Source of the DNA: Arcobacter sp.
GTDB taxonomy: Bacteria > Campylobacterota > Campylobacteria > Campylobacterales > Arcobacteraceae
DNA length: 64,000 bases
Assembly (NCBI GenBank): GCA_002869535.1
Contig: PKUK01000008.1
Span: 414,350-478,349, forward strand
Direction: 5' to 3'
The notes under the pieces were generated by a model that was not told the DNA's origin, searched no databases, and worked only from the letters and a program-made list of their open reading frames with translations. Each line of letters opens with the position of its first letter. The first letter of the stretch is position 1. This document shows, piece after piece, positions 18,691-26,827 of this stretch. The translations under genes were made by a program, and so were the position numbers.

Positions 18691-19464
18691 CTATAAAAAG
18701 ATAAAAAGTGATTTTATAGCGTTGATACTCATCTCTGTGGGCTCAATACCAAGTCTTTCCAAAGTCATCTCTACTCTATTTTTCATATGCAAAATTGTAT
18801 GTTCAAAAGAGAAGTTTGAGTATCCAAAAATATTCTCTTCTCCACTTTTGATATAAGCTAGATTTTGAAAATCATTCCAAGTAGGTTTTAGACCATTTTT
18901 AACTTTTCTTTCTAACTCTATTTGCCAATTATTTTGCCAAGTTAAAAAGAGGTAATTATCATTTAAATCTTTTTCAACTTTTATTTTCCAAGATAAGATT
19001 TGCAAGTTATGGTAGAGTCTTTGAAGTTTCTCTTTATCATAAGAAAAGGCAGTAATTTTATAACTACTAGATATATCATAAGCTTCATAAATTTGTTTAT
19101 ATAAACCAAGTATCAAATAGTCATTTCTATTTTTAATATCATCTTTACTAAAAGCTATTTGTAAATAACTTTTATAAGAGTTCACACTGCTGTTTTTAAA
19201 TTTTAACTCTAAATTATTTTCCAAACTATCAATTTCAGAATAAATTTTACTTGCCATATCTTTATCATATGCTCTTGGATTTCGCTTATCAAGTTTATTT
19301 TTTAGTTTTATAACTAATTTAGTAACTTTTTTATAATCTTTTTTTATTTCAATGGCACCAGTTGACTGAAATACCTCTCCTAAATTCTCTTTTTTTATAG
19401 ATATACATCCAGTAAAAAAACTTAGAATAAGTAAAAATAAAACGATATTTTTTATATATGGCAA
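18691..19464 (-). CDS. Unknown lipoprotein
   Basis: A 257-residue protein with a lipoprotein signal peptide: a hydrophobic run then FFTGC, giving a mature N-terminal Cys. The rest is predicted mostly helical, rich in Lys, Asp, Asn and Tyr, with a conserved-looking C-terminus (MKNRVEMTLERLGIEP). I do not recognise the family. It converges on the RND gene, with its stop directly after that gene's stop, and is divergent from metA. Confidence 0.55.
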   Translation of the reverse strand: MPYIKNIVLFLLILSFFTGCISIKKENLGEVFQSTGAIEIKKDYKKVTKLVIKLKNKLDKRNPRAYDKDMASKIYSEIDSLENNLELKFKNSSVNSYKSYLQIAFSKDDIKNRNDYLILGLYKQIYEAYDISSSYKITAFSYDKEKLQRLYHNLQILSWKIKVEKDLNDNYLFLTWQNNWQIELERKVKNGLKPTWNDFQNLAYIKSGEENIFGYSNFSFEHTILHMKNRVEMTLERLGIEPTEMSINAIKSLFIFL

Positions 19465-19579
19465 GATTTGTCCTTCGATATTATTAAAATTTAGTTTTTA
19501 TTCTATCATATTGATACATAAAATCTATCTTATTTTATCTTCGATTATCTACTACAAGCAGTACCTTTTATAACTTTAA

Positions 19580-19610
19580 TGCTATAATTTCCAAAAATCA
19601 TTAAGGAGGT
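19580..19610 (+). promoter_or_regulatory. Extended -10 promoter and strong ribosome binding site of metA
   Basis: TG-C-TATAAT (19580-19588) is a perfect extended -10. It is followed at 19603-19610 by AAGGAGGT, an almost perfect Shine-Dalgarno sequence 4 bases before the metA ATG at 19615. The short leader leaves no room for a SAM riboswitch. Confidence 0.6.
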
Positions 19611-19614
19611 TAAT

Positions 19615-20523
19615 ATGCCAATTGTTATTCCTAAAAAACTCCCCGCTGTTAAAATTTTACAAAATGAGAATATTTTTATCATGAATGATAAAAAAGCAAT
19701 GAAACAAGATATTCGACCTCTAAAAATACTTATATTAAATTTAATGCCAAATAAAGTAGAAACAGAAACACAACTCTTAAGACTTTTAGGAAATACTCCT
19801 TTACAAACAGAAATTACACTTTTAAAAACTGCAACTTATCAGTCTAAAAATACTTCTGAAGATCACCTAGAAAGTTTTTATAAAACATTTGAAGAGATAA
19901 AAGAGCATGACTTTGATGGACTAATAATAACAGGTGCTCCAATAGAAACAATGCCCTTTGAAGAGGTTTCATACTGGGATGAATTAACACAAATAATGGA
20001 ATATGCAAAGACAAACATAACATCTACTCTGCATATTTGTTGGGGTTCACAAGCAGGCTTATATTATCATCACGGAATAAAAAAGTATGAGCAAGATAAA
20101 AAGACTTTTGGTGTTTTTGCACATGAACTTTTCAATAAAACAAATCCACTTTTAAGAGGATTTGATGATGAAGCTTATATTCCCCACTCAAGATATACTA
20201 CTGTTTTAAAAGAAGATATTGAAAAAATTCCAGAGTTAGATCTCTTGTTATATTCAGAAGATGCAGGGGTTTGTTTAGTAGCTTCAAAGGATAGAAAACA
20301 TGTATATATAAGTGGTCATGTGGAGTATGACTTTGACTCTTTACAAAAAGAGTATTTTAGAGATTTTGAAAAAGGTCTTGATATTGATATTCCAAAAAAC
20401 TATTTTAAAAATAATGACACATCAAAAGAGCCAATAGTAAAATGGCGTTCAACTGCTCACTTACTATTTGCAAACTGGTTGAATTACTTCGTGTATCAAG
20501 AGACACCTTTTGAGTTGAAATAG
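19615..20523 (+). CDS. metA: Homoserine O-acyltransferase, probably acetyl-CoA specific
   Basis: A 302-residue cytoplasmic enzyme of methionine synthesis that acylates the hydroxyl of homoserine. The catalytic residues are at the standard positions: Cys142 in HICWGSQAG, His235 and Glu237 in ISGHVEYD. Residue 111 is Glu in GAPIETMPF. In the MetA family Glu at 111 is associated with acetyl-CoA and Gly with succinyl-CoA, so O-acetylhomoserine is the likely product despite the MetA name. It is a single gene with its own promoter and a hairpin at its 3' end. Confidence 0.93.
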   Translation: MPIVIPKKLPAVKILQNENIFIMNDKKAMKQDIRPLKILILNLMPNKVETETQLLRLLGNTPLQTEITLLKTATYQSKNTSEDHLESFYKTFEEIKEHDFDGLIITGAPIETMPFEEVSYWDELTQIMEYAKTNITSTLHICWGSQAGLYYHHGIKKYEQDKKTFGVFAHELFNKTNPLLRGFDDEAYIPHSRYTTVLKEDIEKIPELDLLLYSEDAGVCLVASKDRKHVYISGHVEYDFDSLQKEYFRDFEKGLDIDIPKNYFKNNDTSKEPIVKWRSTAHLLFANWLNYFVYQETPFELK

Positions 20524-20534
20524 GAAACTATTTC
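20517..20534. terminator. Hairpin between convergent metA and the haem-c GGDEF/EAL gene
   Basis: A 7-bp stem (GAAATAG / CTATTTC) closes a GAAA tetraloop at the convergent 3' ends. A run of T/C follows on the plus strand. It probably acts as a bidirectional terminator but is weak in U-tract terms. Confidence 0.45.
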
Positions 20535-22498
20535 TTCTCATCTAAAGATGTTGGCTCACCTAAATAATATCCTTGTGCATAATCTATATCAAACTCTTGA
20601 ACTTTTGATAAAATATTTTTACTAGATACAAACTCAGCAATTGTTTTCACGCCAATCTTTTTAGCGAATTCAACTATTGTTTTTGTTACTAGTTGAGACT
20701 TTTCATCTTTATCAATATTTTTTATCATGCTTGAATCTATTTTTAAATAATCAAAATTTAACTTTAAAAGATGTTCAAAGCTTGAATATCCTGTACCAAA
20801 GTCATCTATAGATATAGTTGCTCCATATTTTTTTACAATTGTTATAAAATTAATTATTTCATCATAATCACTAATACCTTCAGACTCAAGTATCTCAAAT
20901 GTAATATTACTTGCAAAATCAGATTTTTTAAACTCATTTTCTATAAATACAATTATTTCACTATTTAACATATCATCTTTAGTCAAATTTATAGAAAATT
21001 TGTAGTCTGTTTCTTTACAAATAGCAAAAGTTTTTTGAAGCATTATTAAAGTCAATTTTGAATAGATTTTATTTTCTTTTGAAATATCTAAAAAATGTAT
21101 AGGAGCAATAAAATCATTATCTTCACTTTTAATTCTCATTAGTGCTTCATATTTAATAATTTTCATGGTATTACAGTCAAAAATTGGCTGAAATAGTGGC
21201 ACAATCTTATCATCGTCAATTGCTCTCATAAGTCTTTGCGTCCAACTTAACCTATTTTCATAATCTTTTAGGCTTCTCATTTCTTCTGTATAAGTAAGAT
21301 AATGTTTCTTATCTTTCTTAGCAAGTTTAAGTGCCATATCTGCATTTGGAAGTAAGAGAGTTGTTCCATGAGAGATACCAATAGTAAGGTTGATAAAAAT
21401 AGTTTTTTCATCAGATACCTTAAACTCATATTTTCCTAAGTGACTTATAATATAAGAAGCAATATTTTCAAACTCCTCTAAATCCAATGTTCCATGGGAT
21501 ACTACACCAAATTCATCTGCATGCATTTTATATAAAATTGCAGTTGAAGGTAGAAGTTCTTTAAACTTATTTTTATATTCTAAGAGTATTTTATCCCCAA
21601 CCTCATCACCATATAGGTTATTTATTTGTTCAAACTTATCTATATTTATTATCATAAATAATAAGTCTTTTGGATCATCTAAATCTTCCAATAATGCTCT
21701 TCTGTTTTTTAAGCCTGTCAAATGATCATAATAAAATTGGTGCTCTATGGAATCAAGCATTTCGTTAAAAATAACTTGCATAGATTGTATCTCATTGATA
21801 TCATGATCTATAGTTACCCTTTGCTTAATATCAGTACTTTTTTTGATGATATTTGCAGTTTTAATAAAGTTATTAATAGGAGCAAGTAAATATTTATTGA
21901 AATTTAAAAATAGTAGTATAAAGATTATAATTGAAAAACAAACTATAAAAATCAAAAATAGATTAATCATATCATTAAGAGATATTTTTAAATCCGTAAT
22001 AGGATAATTTATATTTATAACACCTAACACGTCACCTGCAACTGCATTAGTATGACAAGACTTACACTTATCATTGGCAATTACAGGGAAATAGTACTTT
22101 ATAATATCTGAGTTAACAATATCTAAGGTTTCTTGCCCATTAAAAGTACTTTTTACACGCTCATTGGTAGTTCTTACTAATCTGTCGTTTTCAATATCTC
22201 CAAATATTTCAGCAACTTTTTCACTTCTGTATACATTGATCTCAAGATTTTCATCTACTTTATTAAGTCTGTGAATTACCTCTTGAATATCATCTTTATT
22301 CCACCCTTTTTGCATAGCTGAATACATGGATTCAAATACTAATCTACTTGTTTTTTTTGCATCTACTTTTGCAAGATTTATTATTACATCTCTTTTTATA
22401 TATTCAGTGTATGCAAAAGCAAGAGCTAAAGTTATTAATAAAATAACAATTATCATTTTTGCTGTAATTTGATTATAGGTTGTGTTCTTTTTAGACAT
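20528..22498 (-). CDS. Membrane sensor with haem-c site, HAMP, degenerate GGDEF and EAL phosphodiesterase domain
   Basis: A 656-residue inner-membrane protein. Helix 1 is at 14-31 and helix 2 at 178-198. Between them is a periplasmic domain with a single c-type haem motif, CKSCH at 145-149. HAMP (about 200-250), GGDEF (about 255-400) and EAL (about 420-650) follow. The GGDEF signature is HADEF, so cyclase activity is unlikely. The EAL domain keeps YEALMRI and DDFGTGYSSF, so c-di-GMP hydrolysis is likely. The haem domain resembles DUF3365/Tll0287-type redox or gas sensors, so the signal may be redox state, NO or O2; that part is inference. Confidence 0.85.
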   Translation of the reverse strand: MSKKNTTYNQITAKMIIVILLITLALAFAYTEYIKRDVIINLAKVDAKKTSRLVFESMYSAMQKGWNKDDIQEVIHRLNKVDENLEINVYRSEKVAEIFGDIENDRLVRTTNERVKSTFNGQETLDIVNSDIIKYYFPVIANDKCKSCHTNAVAGDVLGVININYPITDLKISLNDMINLFLIFIVCFSIIIFILLFLNFNKYLLAPINNFIKTANIIKKSTDIKQRVTIDHDINEIQSMQVIFNEMLDSIEHQFYYDHLTGLKNRRALLEDLDDPKDLLFMIINIDKFEQINNLYGDEVGDKILLEYKNKFKELLPSTAILYKMHADEFGVVSHGTLDLEEFENIASYIISHLGKYEFKVSDEKTIFINLTIGISHGTTLLLPNADMALKLAKKDKKHYLTYTEEMRSLKDYENRLSWTQRLMRAIDDDKIVPLFQPIFDCNTMKIIKYEALMRIKSEDNDFIAPIHFLDISKENKIYSKLTLIMLQKTFAICKETDYKFSINLTKDDMLNSEIIVFIENEFKKSDFASNITFEILESEGISDYDEIINFITIVKKYGATISIDDFGTGYSSFEHLLKLNFDYLKIDSSMIKNIDKDEKSQLVTKTIVEFAKKIGVKTIAEFVSSKNILSKVQEFDIDYAQGYYLGEPTSLDEKK

Positions 22499-22738
22499 TA
22501 TTATTAATCTTTCGTACTAAGAGATGGCAGTAATTTTAGGGATAGTATAGTAATTAATTTTATTATCATTTTTTTACGCCAGCCTAGTTTTTTATTTTTA
22601 TAATCTCTTTTTATAAATTATTTTATTTTATCATAAAAATTGTCATCTTCAAAATGTTTTTTGTTCTAGTTTTCAATTTAATATATTTTATATAAAATAT
22701 TCTTAAAGTTATAGAATAATTTTATATATTATATTTTA

Positions 22739-22794
22739 TAGTATCATTTTAGTTATAGTCTTGGGAATTTAAAATTCTAATTTATATGATACTA
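22739..22794. repeat. Nested inverted repeat of unknown role
   Basis: An outer 9-bp inverted repeat (TAGTATCAT 22739-22747 with ATGATACTA 22786-22794) encloses a second perfect palindrome GAATTT-A-AAATTC (22765-22777). Both arms are exact in a very AT-rich context. It could be a DNA operator, a structured RNA or a chance product of base composition. Confidence 0.4.
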
Positions 22795-22877
22795 AAAAGA
22801 TTTTTCTATTCAAAATAGCTAGTTGTATTAAGATAATATTTAATAAGTAAATTGTGAAAAGTAATAGTAAGAAAGAT

Positions 22878-22897
22878 GAAGACCTTAAAAGGCCTTC
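22878..22897 (-). terminator. Possible valS terminator hairpin
   Basis: On the minus strand GAAGGCC pairs with GGTCTTC (one G-U pair) across a short A/T loop, 25 bases after the valS stop. The following tract is T-rich but not a pure T run, so confidence is moderate. Confidence 0.5.
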
Positions 22898-22921
22898 ACA
22901 AAAAATATTAAAAGTTAATTC

Positions 22922-25570
22922 CTAACTCAAAGACTTAAGTTCAGCCTCAACCTTAACTAACTTCTCTTCAGCACTTGCTAACCCAGCCTTATTCTCTTCA
23001 ATAACATTTGCAGGAGCATTTGCTACAAATCTTTCATTTGAAAGCATTCCAGATAGTTTTGCTATCTCTTTTTCTAACTTCTCTTTTTGACGAGTTAGCT
23101 TATTGATAATTGGAGTCATATCAATCTCACCAGTTGGTAGATAAACTTCTAGATTATCAGATACATCTGTAATACTATTATCTACTTTTGCATCTACAAA
23201 CTCTATGCTTTCTACTTTTGCAAGTCTTTCTATAAATGGTTTTGCAATCTCTGTATCGATATTTTTACCAAGTTTGATATAGGCTTTTGCAATTTTGCTG
23301 TTACCCATATCAATTACAACTTTTGCACGTCTTACAGAAGTAATTGCTTCCTCGATGATTGCAAACATATCTTCCATCTCTTGATTTTTTGCAATCTCTT
23401 TAGGAAAGTTCGTAATCATCAATGATTCACCCTCTTCTAAAGAAGTTCCACTTAACTTGTGATATAAGAAGTCTGAAATAAAGGGCATAAATGGTGATAC
23501 CATTTTTAGAGTTTCTTTAAATATAGCTCCTAATTCTACAACAGAATCTTTACTAGCTTTTGCATACTCAATACCCCAATCACAAAACTCATTCCATACA
23601 AATTTGTATAAAATAGAAGCTGCTTCATTGAACTTGTAAGTATCAAGTGTAGTTCTAACTTCATCAACTGCATCACTTAATCTACTTTGCATATAAATAC
23701 CAAGAGGTGTTTTGATTTGGATATCTTTTAAATCAGGGAATGTATCAACATTTAGTTGTAAAAAGTTTGATGCGTTGTAAAGTTTGTTTGTAAAGTTTCT
23801 AAACTGTTCTAAGTTTTTAGCACCTAGTTTTATATCTCTACCTTGAACACAAAGATATGCTAAAGTAAATCTAATAATATCAGCACTATGCTCTTCAACC
23901 ATATCAAGTGGGTCGATTACATTTCCTTTAGATTTAGACATTTTAGCCCCATGTTCATCTCTTACAAGAGCATGCATATAAATATCTTCAAATGGCAACT
24001 CTTTTTTAAAGTGCTCACCCATCATCATCATTCTAGCAACCCAGAAAAACATAATATCAAAACCAGTGATTAATAATGAGTTTGGATAAAAGTCTGCCTC
24101 ATCAGTAGAATTATATAAATCTTCTAGTTTTCCATTATTTCCCCAACCCAACGGTGACATTGCCCATAAGGCAGATGAAAACCAAGTATCAAGTACATCT
24201 GGGTCTTGAGTTAATTTTTTACTTTTACACTTTGGACACTCTTCTGGCTCATCAGCTTTATCTGCCCATTGATGATTGCAATCTTCACAGGTAAATACAG
24301 GAATTCTATGTCCCCACCAAAGTTGTCTAGAAATACACCAAGGTCTTAACTCATCCATCCATGCAGTATATGAGTTTATCCAATGTGCAGGATGAAATAG
24401 TGTTCCATTGTGCTCACCACTTTTTGCTCTTTCTTTTGTAGTCTCTTTTGTTTTTCTAATAGACTCTTGAGCCATATCAGAACTTAAAAACCATTGTTGA
24501 GAGATAAATGGCTCAACAATATTTTTACATCTATAACAATGTCCTACTTGATGAATATGTTCATCTATTTTTACAATATAACCCTCAGATTGAAGTTTTT
24601 CTACGATTGGCTTTCTGGCTTCTAGTCTTTCAAGTCCAGCAAACTCTCCACAGTATTCATTTAAAATACCTTTTTCATCAAATACTTTGATGAATTCTAA
24701 ATCATGTCTTTTCCCTACTTCGTAGTCATTTTGATCGTGAGCTGGTGTAACTTTAACTACACCTGTTCCAAATTCCATATCAACATGAGAGTCTGTAATA
24801 ACTTTAATTTTACGCTCAGTTAGAGGAAGAAGTACTTCTTTCCCTACAATATTTGTATATCTTGAATCATCAGGATGAACCATAATTGCAGTATCCCCAA
24901 AATATGTTTCAGGTCTAGTTGTTGCAACTTGTAATTCTCCAGAACCATCCGTAAATTTATAAATCATATGGTAAAACTTACCATTAACTTCTTCATGTTC
25001 AACTTCAATATCAGATAAGGCACCATCATGAGTACACCAGTTAACCATGTAATTATTTTGGCTAATATGACCTTCATTATATAAAGAGATAAATGCTTCT
25101 TTTACTGCCTCTTTAAGTCCTTCATCCATAGTAAAACGTTCACGTTTCCAAGCAGGAGTAACTCCAAGTTTTCTCATTTGATGAACTATATTTCCACCAG
25201 ATGTTTCTTTTTGTAACCAAGCTCGCTCTAAAAACTTCTCTCGGCCAATCTCTTCTTTTGTAGTACCTTCTGCTAATAATTGTTTTTCGACTACATTTTG
25301 AGTTGCAATTCCCGCATGGTCAGTTCCTGGTTGCCATAGAGCTTTAAAGCCATCCATTCTTTTATATCTAGTAATAATATCTTGTAGTGTAAATGTCAAT
25401 GCATGTCCAATATGTAAGCTTCCTGTTACATTTGGTGGTGGCATCATTATTGAAAAATTTTTTCCAGTTTCTTGAATATTTTTGTTACCATCAATTTCAA
25501 AGTAACCTCTCTCTTCCCATATTTTATAAAATTTATCTTCTACAATTGAGGGTTCGTACTTTTCACTCAT
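22922..25570 (-). CDS. valS: Valyl-tRNA synthetase
   Basis: An 882-residue class I synthetase charging tRNA-Val. The HIGH-type motif is in PPPNVTGSLHIGHAL near the N-terminus and the KMSKS motif is in [15 protein letters not shown] zinc-ribbon-like CEDC ... CPKC segment lies between them, along with the CP1 editing domain. The C-terminal coiled coil (KLTRQKEKLEKEIAKL) is typical of ValS and helps tRNA binding. The length fits the family. It is a single minus-strand gene. Confidence 0.97.
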   Translation of the reverse strand: MSEKYEPSIVEDKFYKIWEERGYFEIDGNKNIQETGKNFSIMMPPPNVTGSLHIGHALTFTLQDIITRYKRMDGFKALWQPGTDHAGIATQNVVEKQLLAEGTTKEEIGREKFLERAWLQKETSGGNIVHQMRKLGVTPAWKRERFTMDEGLKEAVKEAFISLYNEGHISQNNYMVNWCTHDGALSDIEVEHEEVNGKFYHMIYKFTDGSGELQVATTRPETYFGDTAIMVHPDDSRYTNIVGKEVLLPLTERKIKVITDSHVDMEFGTGVVKVTPAHDQNDYEVGKRHDLEFIKVFDEKGILNEYCGEFAGLERLEARKPIVEKLQSEGYIVKIDEHIHQVGHCYRCKNIVEPFISQQWFLSSDMAQESIRKTKETTKERAKSGEHNGTLFHPAHWINSYTAWMDELRPWCISRQLWWGHRIPVFTCEDCNHQWADKADEPEECPKCKSKKLTQDPDVLDTWFSSALWAMSPLGWGNNGKLEDLYNSTDEADFYPNSLLITGFDIMFFWVARMMMMGEHFKKELPFEDIYMHALVRDEHGAKMSKSKGNVIDPLDMVEEHSADIIRFTLAYLCVQGRDIKLGAKNLEQFRNFTNKLYNASNFLQLNVDTFPDLKDIQIKTPLGIYMQSRLSDAVDEVRTTLDTYKFNEAASILYKFVWNEFCDWGIEYAKASKDSVVELGAIFKETLKMVSPFMPFISDFLYHKLSGTSLEEGESLMITNFPKEIAKNQEMEDMFAIIEEAITSVRRAKVVIDMGNSKIAKAYIKLGKNIDTEIAKPFIERLAKVESIEFVDAKVDNSITDVSDNLEVYLPTGEIDMTPIINKLTRQKEKLEKEIAKLSGMLSNERFVANAPANVIEENKAGLASAEEKLVKVEAELKSLS

Positions 25571-25662
25571 ATATCGTCCTATTTATCTAAATTCCGCGAT
25601 TATACCTAATTTTGGGTATAGAAAAGATTAATGACTTAATTTTAGCTTTTTAAACATAAAAG

Positions 25663-25671
25663 TGATATAAT
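25663..25671 (+). promoter_or_regulatory. Extended -10 promoter of the diguanylate cyclase gene
   Basis: TG-A-TATAAT lies 25 bases before the ATG at 25697, in the divergent gap with valS. Confidence 0.5.
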
Positions 25672-25696
25672 AATTACTTTTTAACATTAGGATACT

Positions 25697-26827
25697 ATGA
25701 AAAAGATATTGTTTACTAAATCATTAACGTTTTTTTTACCTTTAATTGCTATTACATTCTTGTTTTTATACATTAGTTATAACTTTTCTATGGACAATTA
25801 TACTAAGCTTGAAACAAAACAAAATAGCAAAAATATTGAAAACTTTATCTATACTTTAAAAAATAATCATATAAATCTTTTGGCAATAAAAAAATCAGAC
25901 TTTGCAAATATCCAAAAAATTTGCTCTAATTTTTTTGATGAGTGTAGTAAGGGTATAAAAAACAACCTATCTACTCAAAACAAACAAACTATTGATATAA
26001 AAGATGCAGCTTGTAAAAACATAGATATTCTTACCTTTTATAAAAAAGCTAACATTATCAATGAATTTAATTTCACTAATTCTAAAAATGAACTTCTATT
26101 TCAACTTGTTACTAAAACAAATATAAACCTCTTTGCAGAGGGGAAAAAGAATATTAAAATATATATCTCAATTGTATTGATATTTCTTATTTTAACTCTA
26201 TTTATTGGTTATATCTACCAAGGTCAAATAAAAGTAGCAAATGATAATCTAGAAGGAAAAGTTGAAAAAAGAACAAATCAAATAAGACATACAATGAAAG
26301 AGTTAGAAAAGGTAAATCTACAACTTTATGATTTAGCACACACTGATTATTTAACTCAAATAAAAAATAGAAGAAGCTTTTTTTTACATGCTGATGATAT
26401 ATTTAAAAAACTCTCTAAAACAGATGGCATACTTAGTATTATTATGATTGATATTGATAACTTTAAAAGCTTCAATGACACCTATGGACATGAAGTAGGA
26501 GATAAGATTCTAAAGATATTTGCAAAATGCATAAATGAGTTATTAATTCAAGATGAGATTTTTGGAAGATTGGGTGGAGAAGAGTTTGCAATTGCACTAC
26601 CTAATACAACTCTGGAAGAAGCACAAAAAGTTGCAGAGAATATTAGAAAAAAAATTGAAAGAGTAGTTATAAACATACCCCACATAAAACTTTTTGTAAC
26701 TGCAAGTTTTGGAGTTAGTGATTCTATTAATGCAAAATCAATTGATGAAATTATAAACAATGCAGATAAGATGCTTTATGATGCAAAAAGAAAAGGAAAA
26801 AATAGAGTAAGAAGTAGACTATCTTAA
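25697..26827 (+). CDS. Membrane-bound diguanylate cyclase
   Basis: A 376-residue protein with helix 1 (about 9-28), a periplasmic segment of about 125 residues with four cysteines, helix 2 (about 154-174), a short coiled coil and a C-terminal GGDEF domain. The signature is GGEEF (293-297) with MIDIDNFKSFNDTYGH upstream, so it should make c-di-GMP. The RxxD inhibitory site is absent (LIQD in its place), which suggests weak product feedback. It ends in a 4-base convergent overlap with the PAS/GGDEF/EAL gene. The periplasmic signal is unknown. Confidence 0.88.
   Translation: MKKILFTKSLTFFLPLIAITFLFLYISYNFSMDNYTKLETKQNSKNIENFIYTLKNNHINLLAIKKSDFANIQKICSNFFDECSKGIKNNLSTQNKQTIDIKDAACKNIDILTFYKKANIINEFNFTNSKNELLFQLVTKTNINLFAEGKKNIKIYISIVLIFLILTLFIGYIYQGQIKVANDNLEGKVEKRTNQIRHTMKELEKVNLQLYDLAHTDYLTQIKNRRSFFLHADDIFKKLSKTDGILSIIMIDIDNFKSFNDTYGHEVGDKILKIFAKCINELLIQDEIFGRLGGEEFAIALPNTTLEEAQKVAENIRKKIERVVINIPHIKLFVTASFGVSDSINAKSIDEIINNADKMLYDAKRKGKNRVRSRLS

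Larger units (their letters stand above)
22499..22921. other. 423-base AT-rich non-coding interval
   Basis: No gene longer than a few codons with a ribosome binding site is seen on either strand between the haem-c GGDEF/EAL gene and valS. The interval would carry the promoter of the former. It contains an 18-base perfect palindrome (22683-22700), a larger nested inverted repeat (22739-22794) and the likely valS terminator (22878-22897). Confidence 0.6.

Noticed and set aside
19465..19614. SAM riboswitch upstream of metA
   Set aside because: The gap is about 150 bases with the -10 box only about 27 bases before the start; the leader is too short and has no recognisable SAM-box structure.
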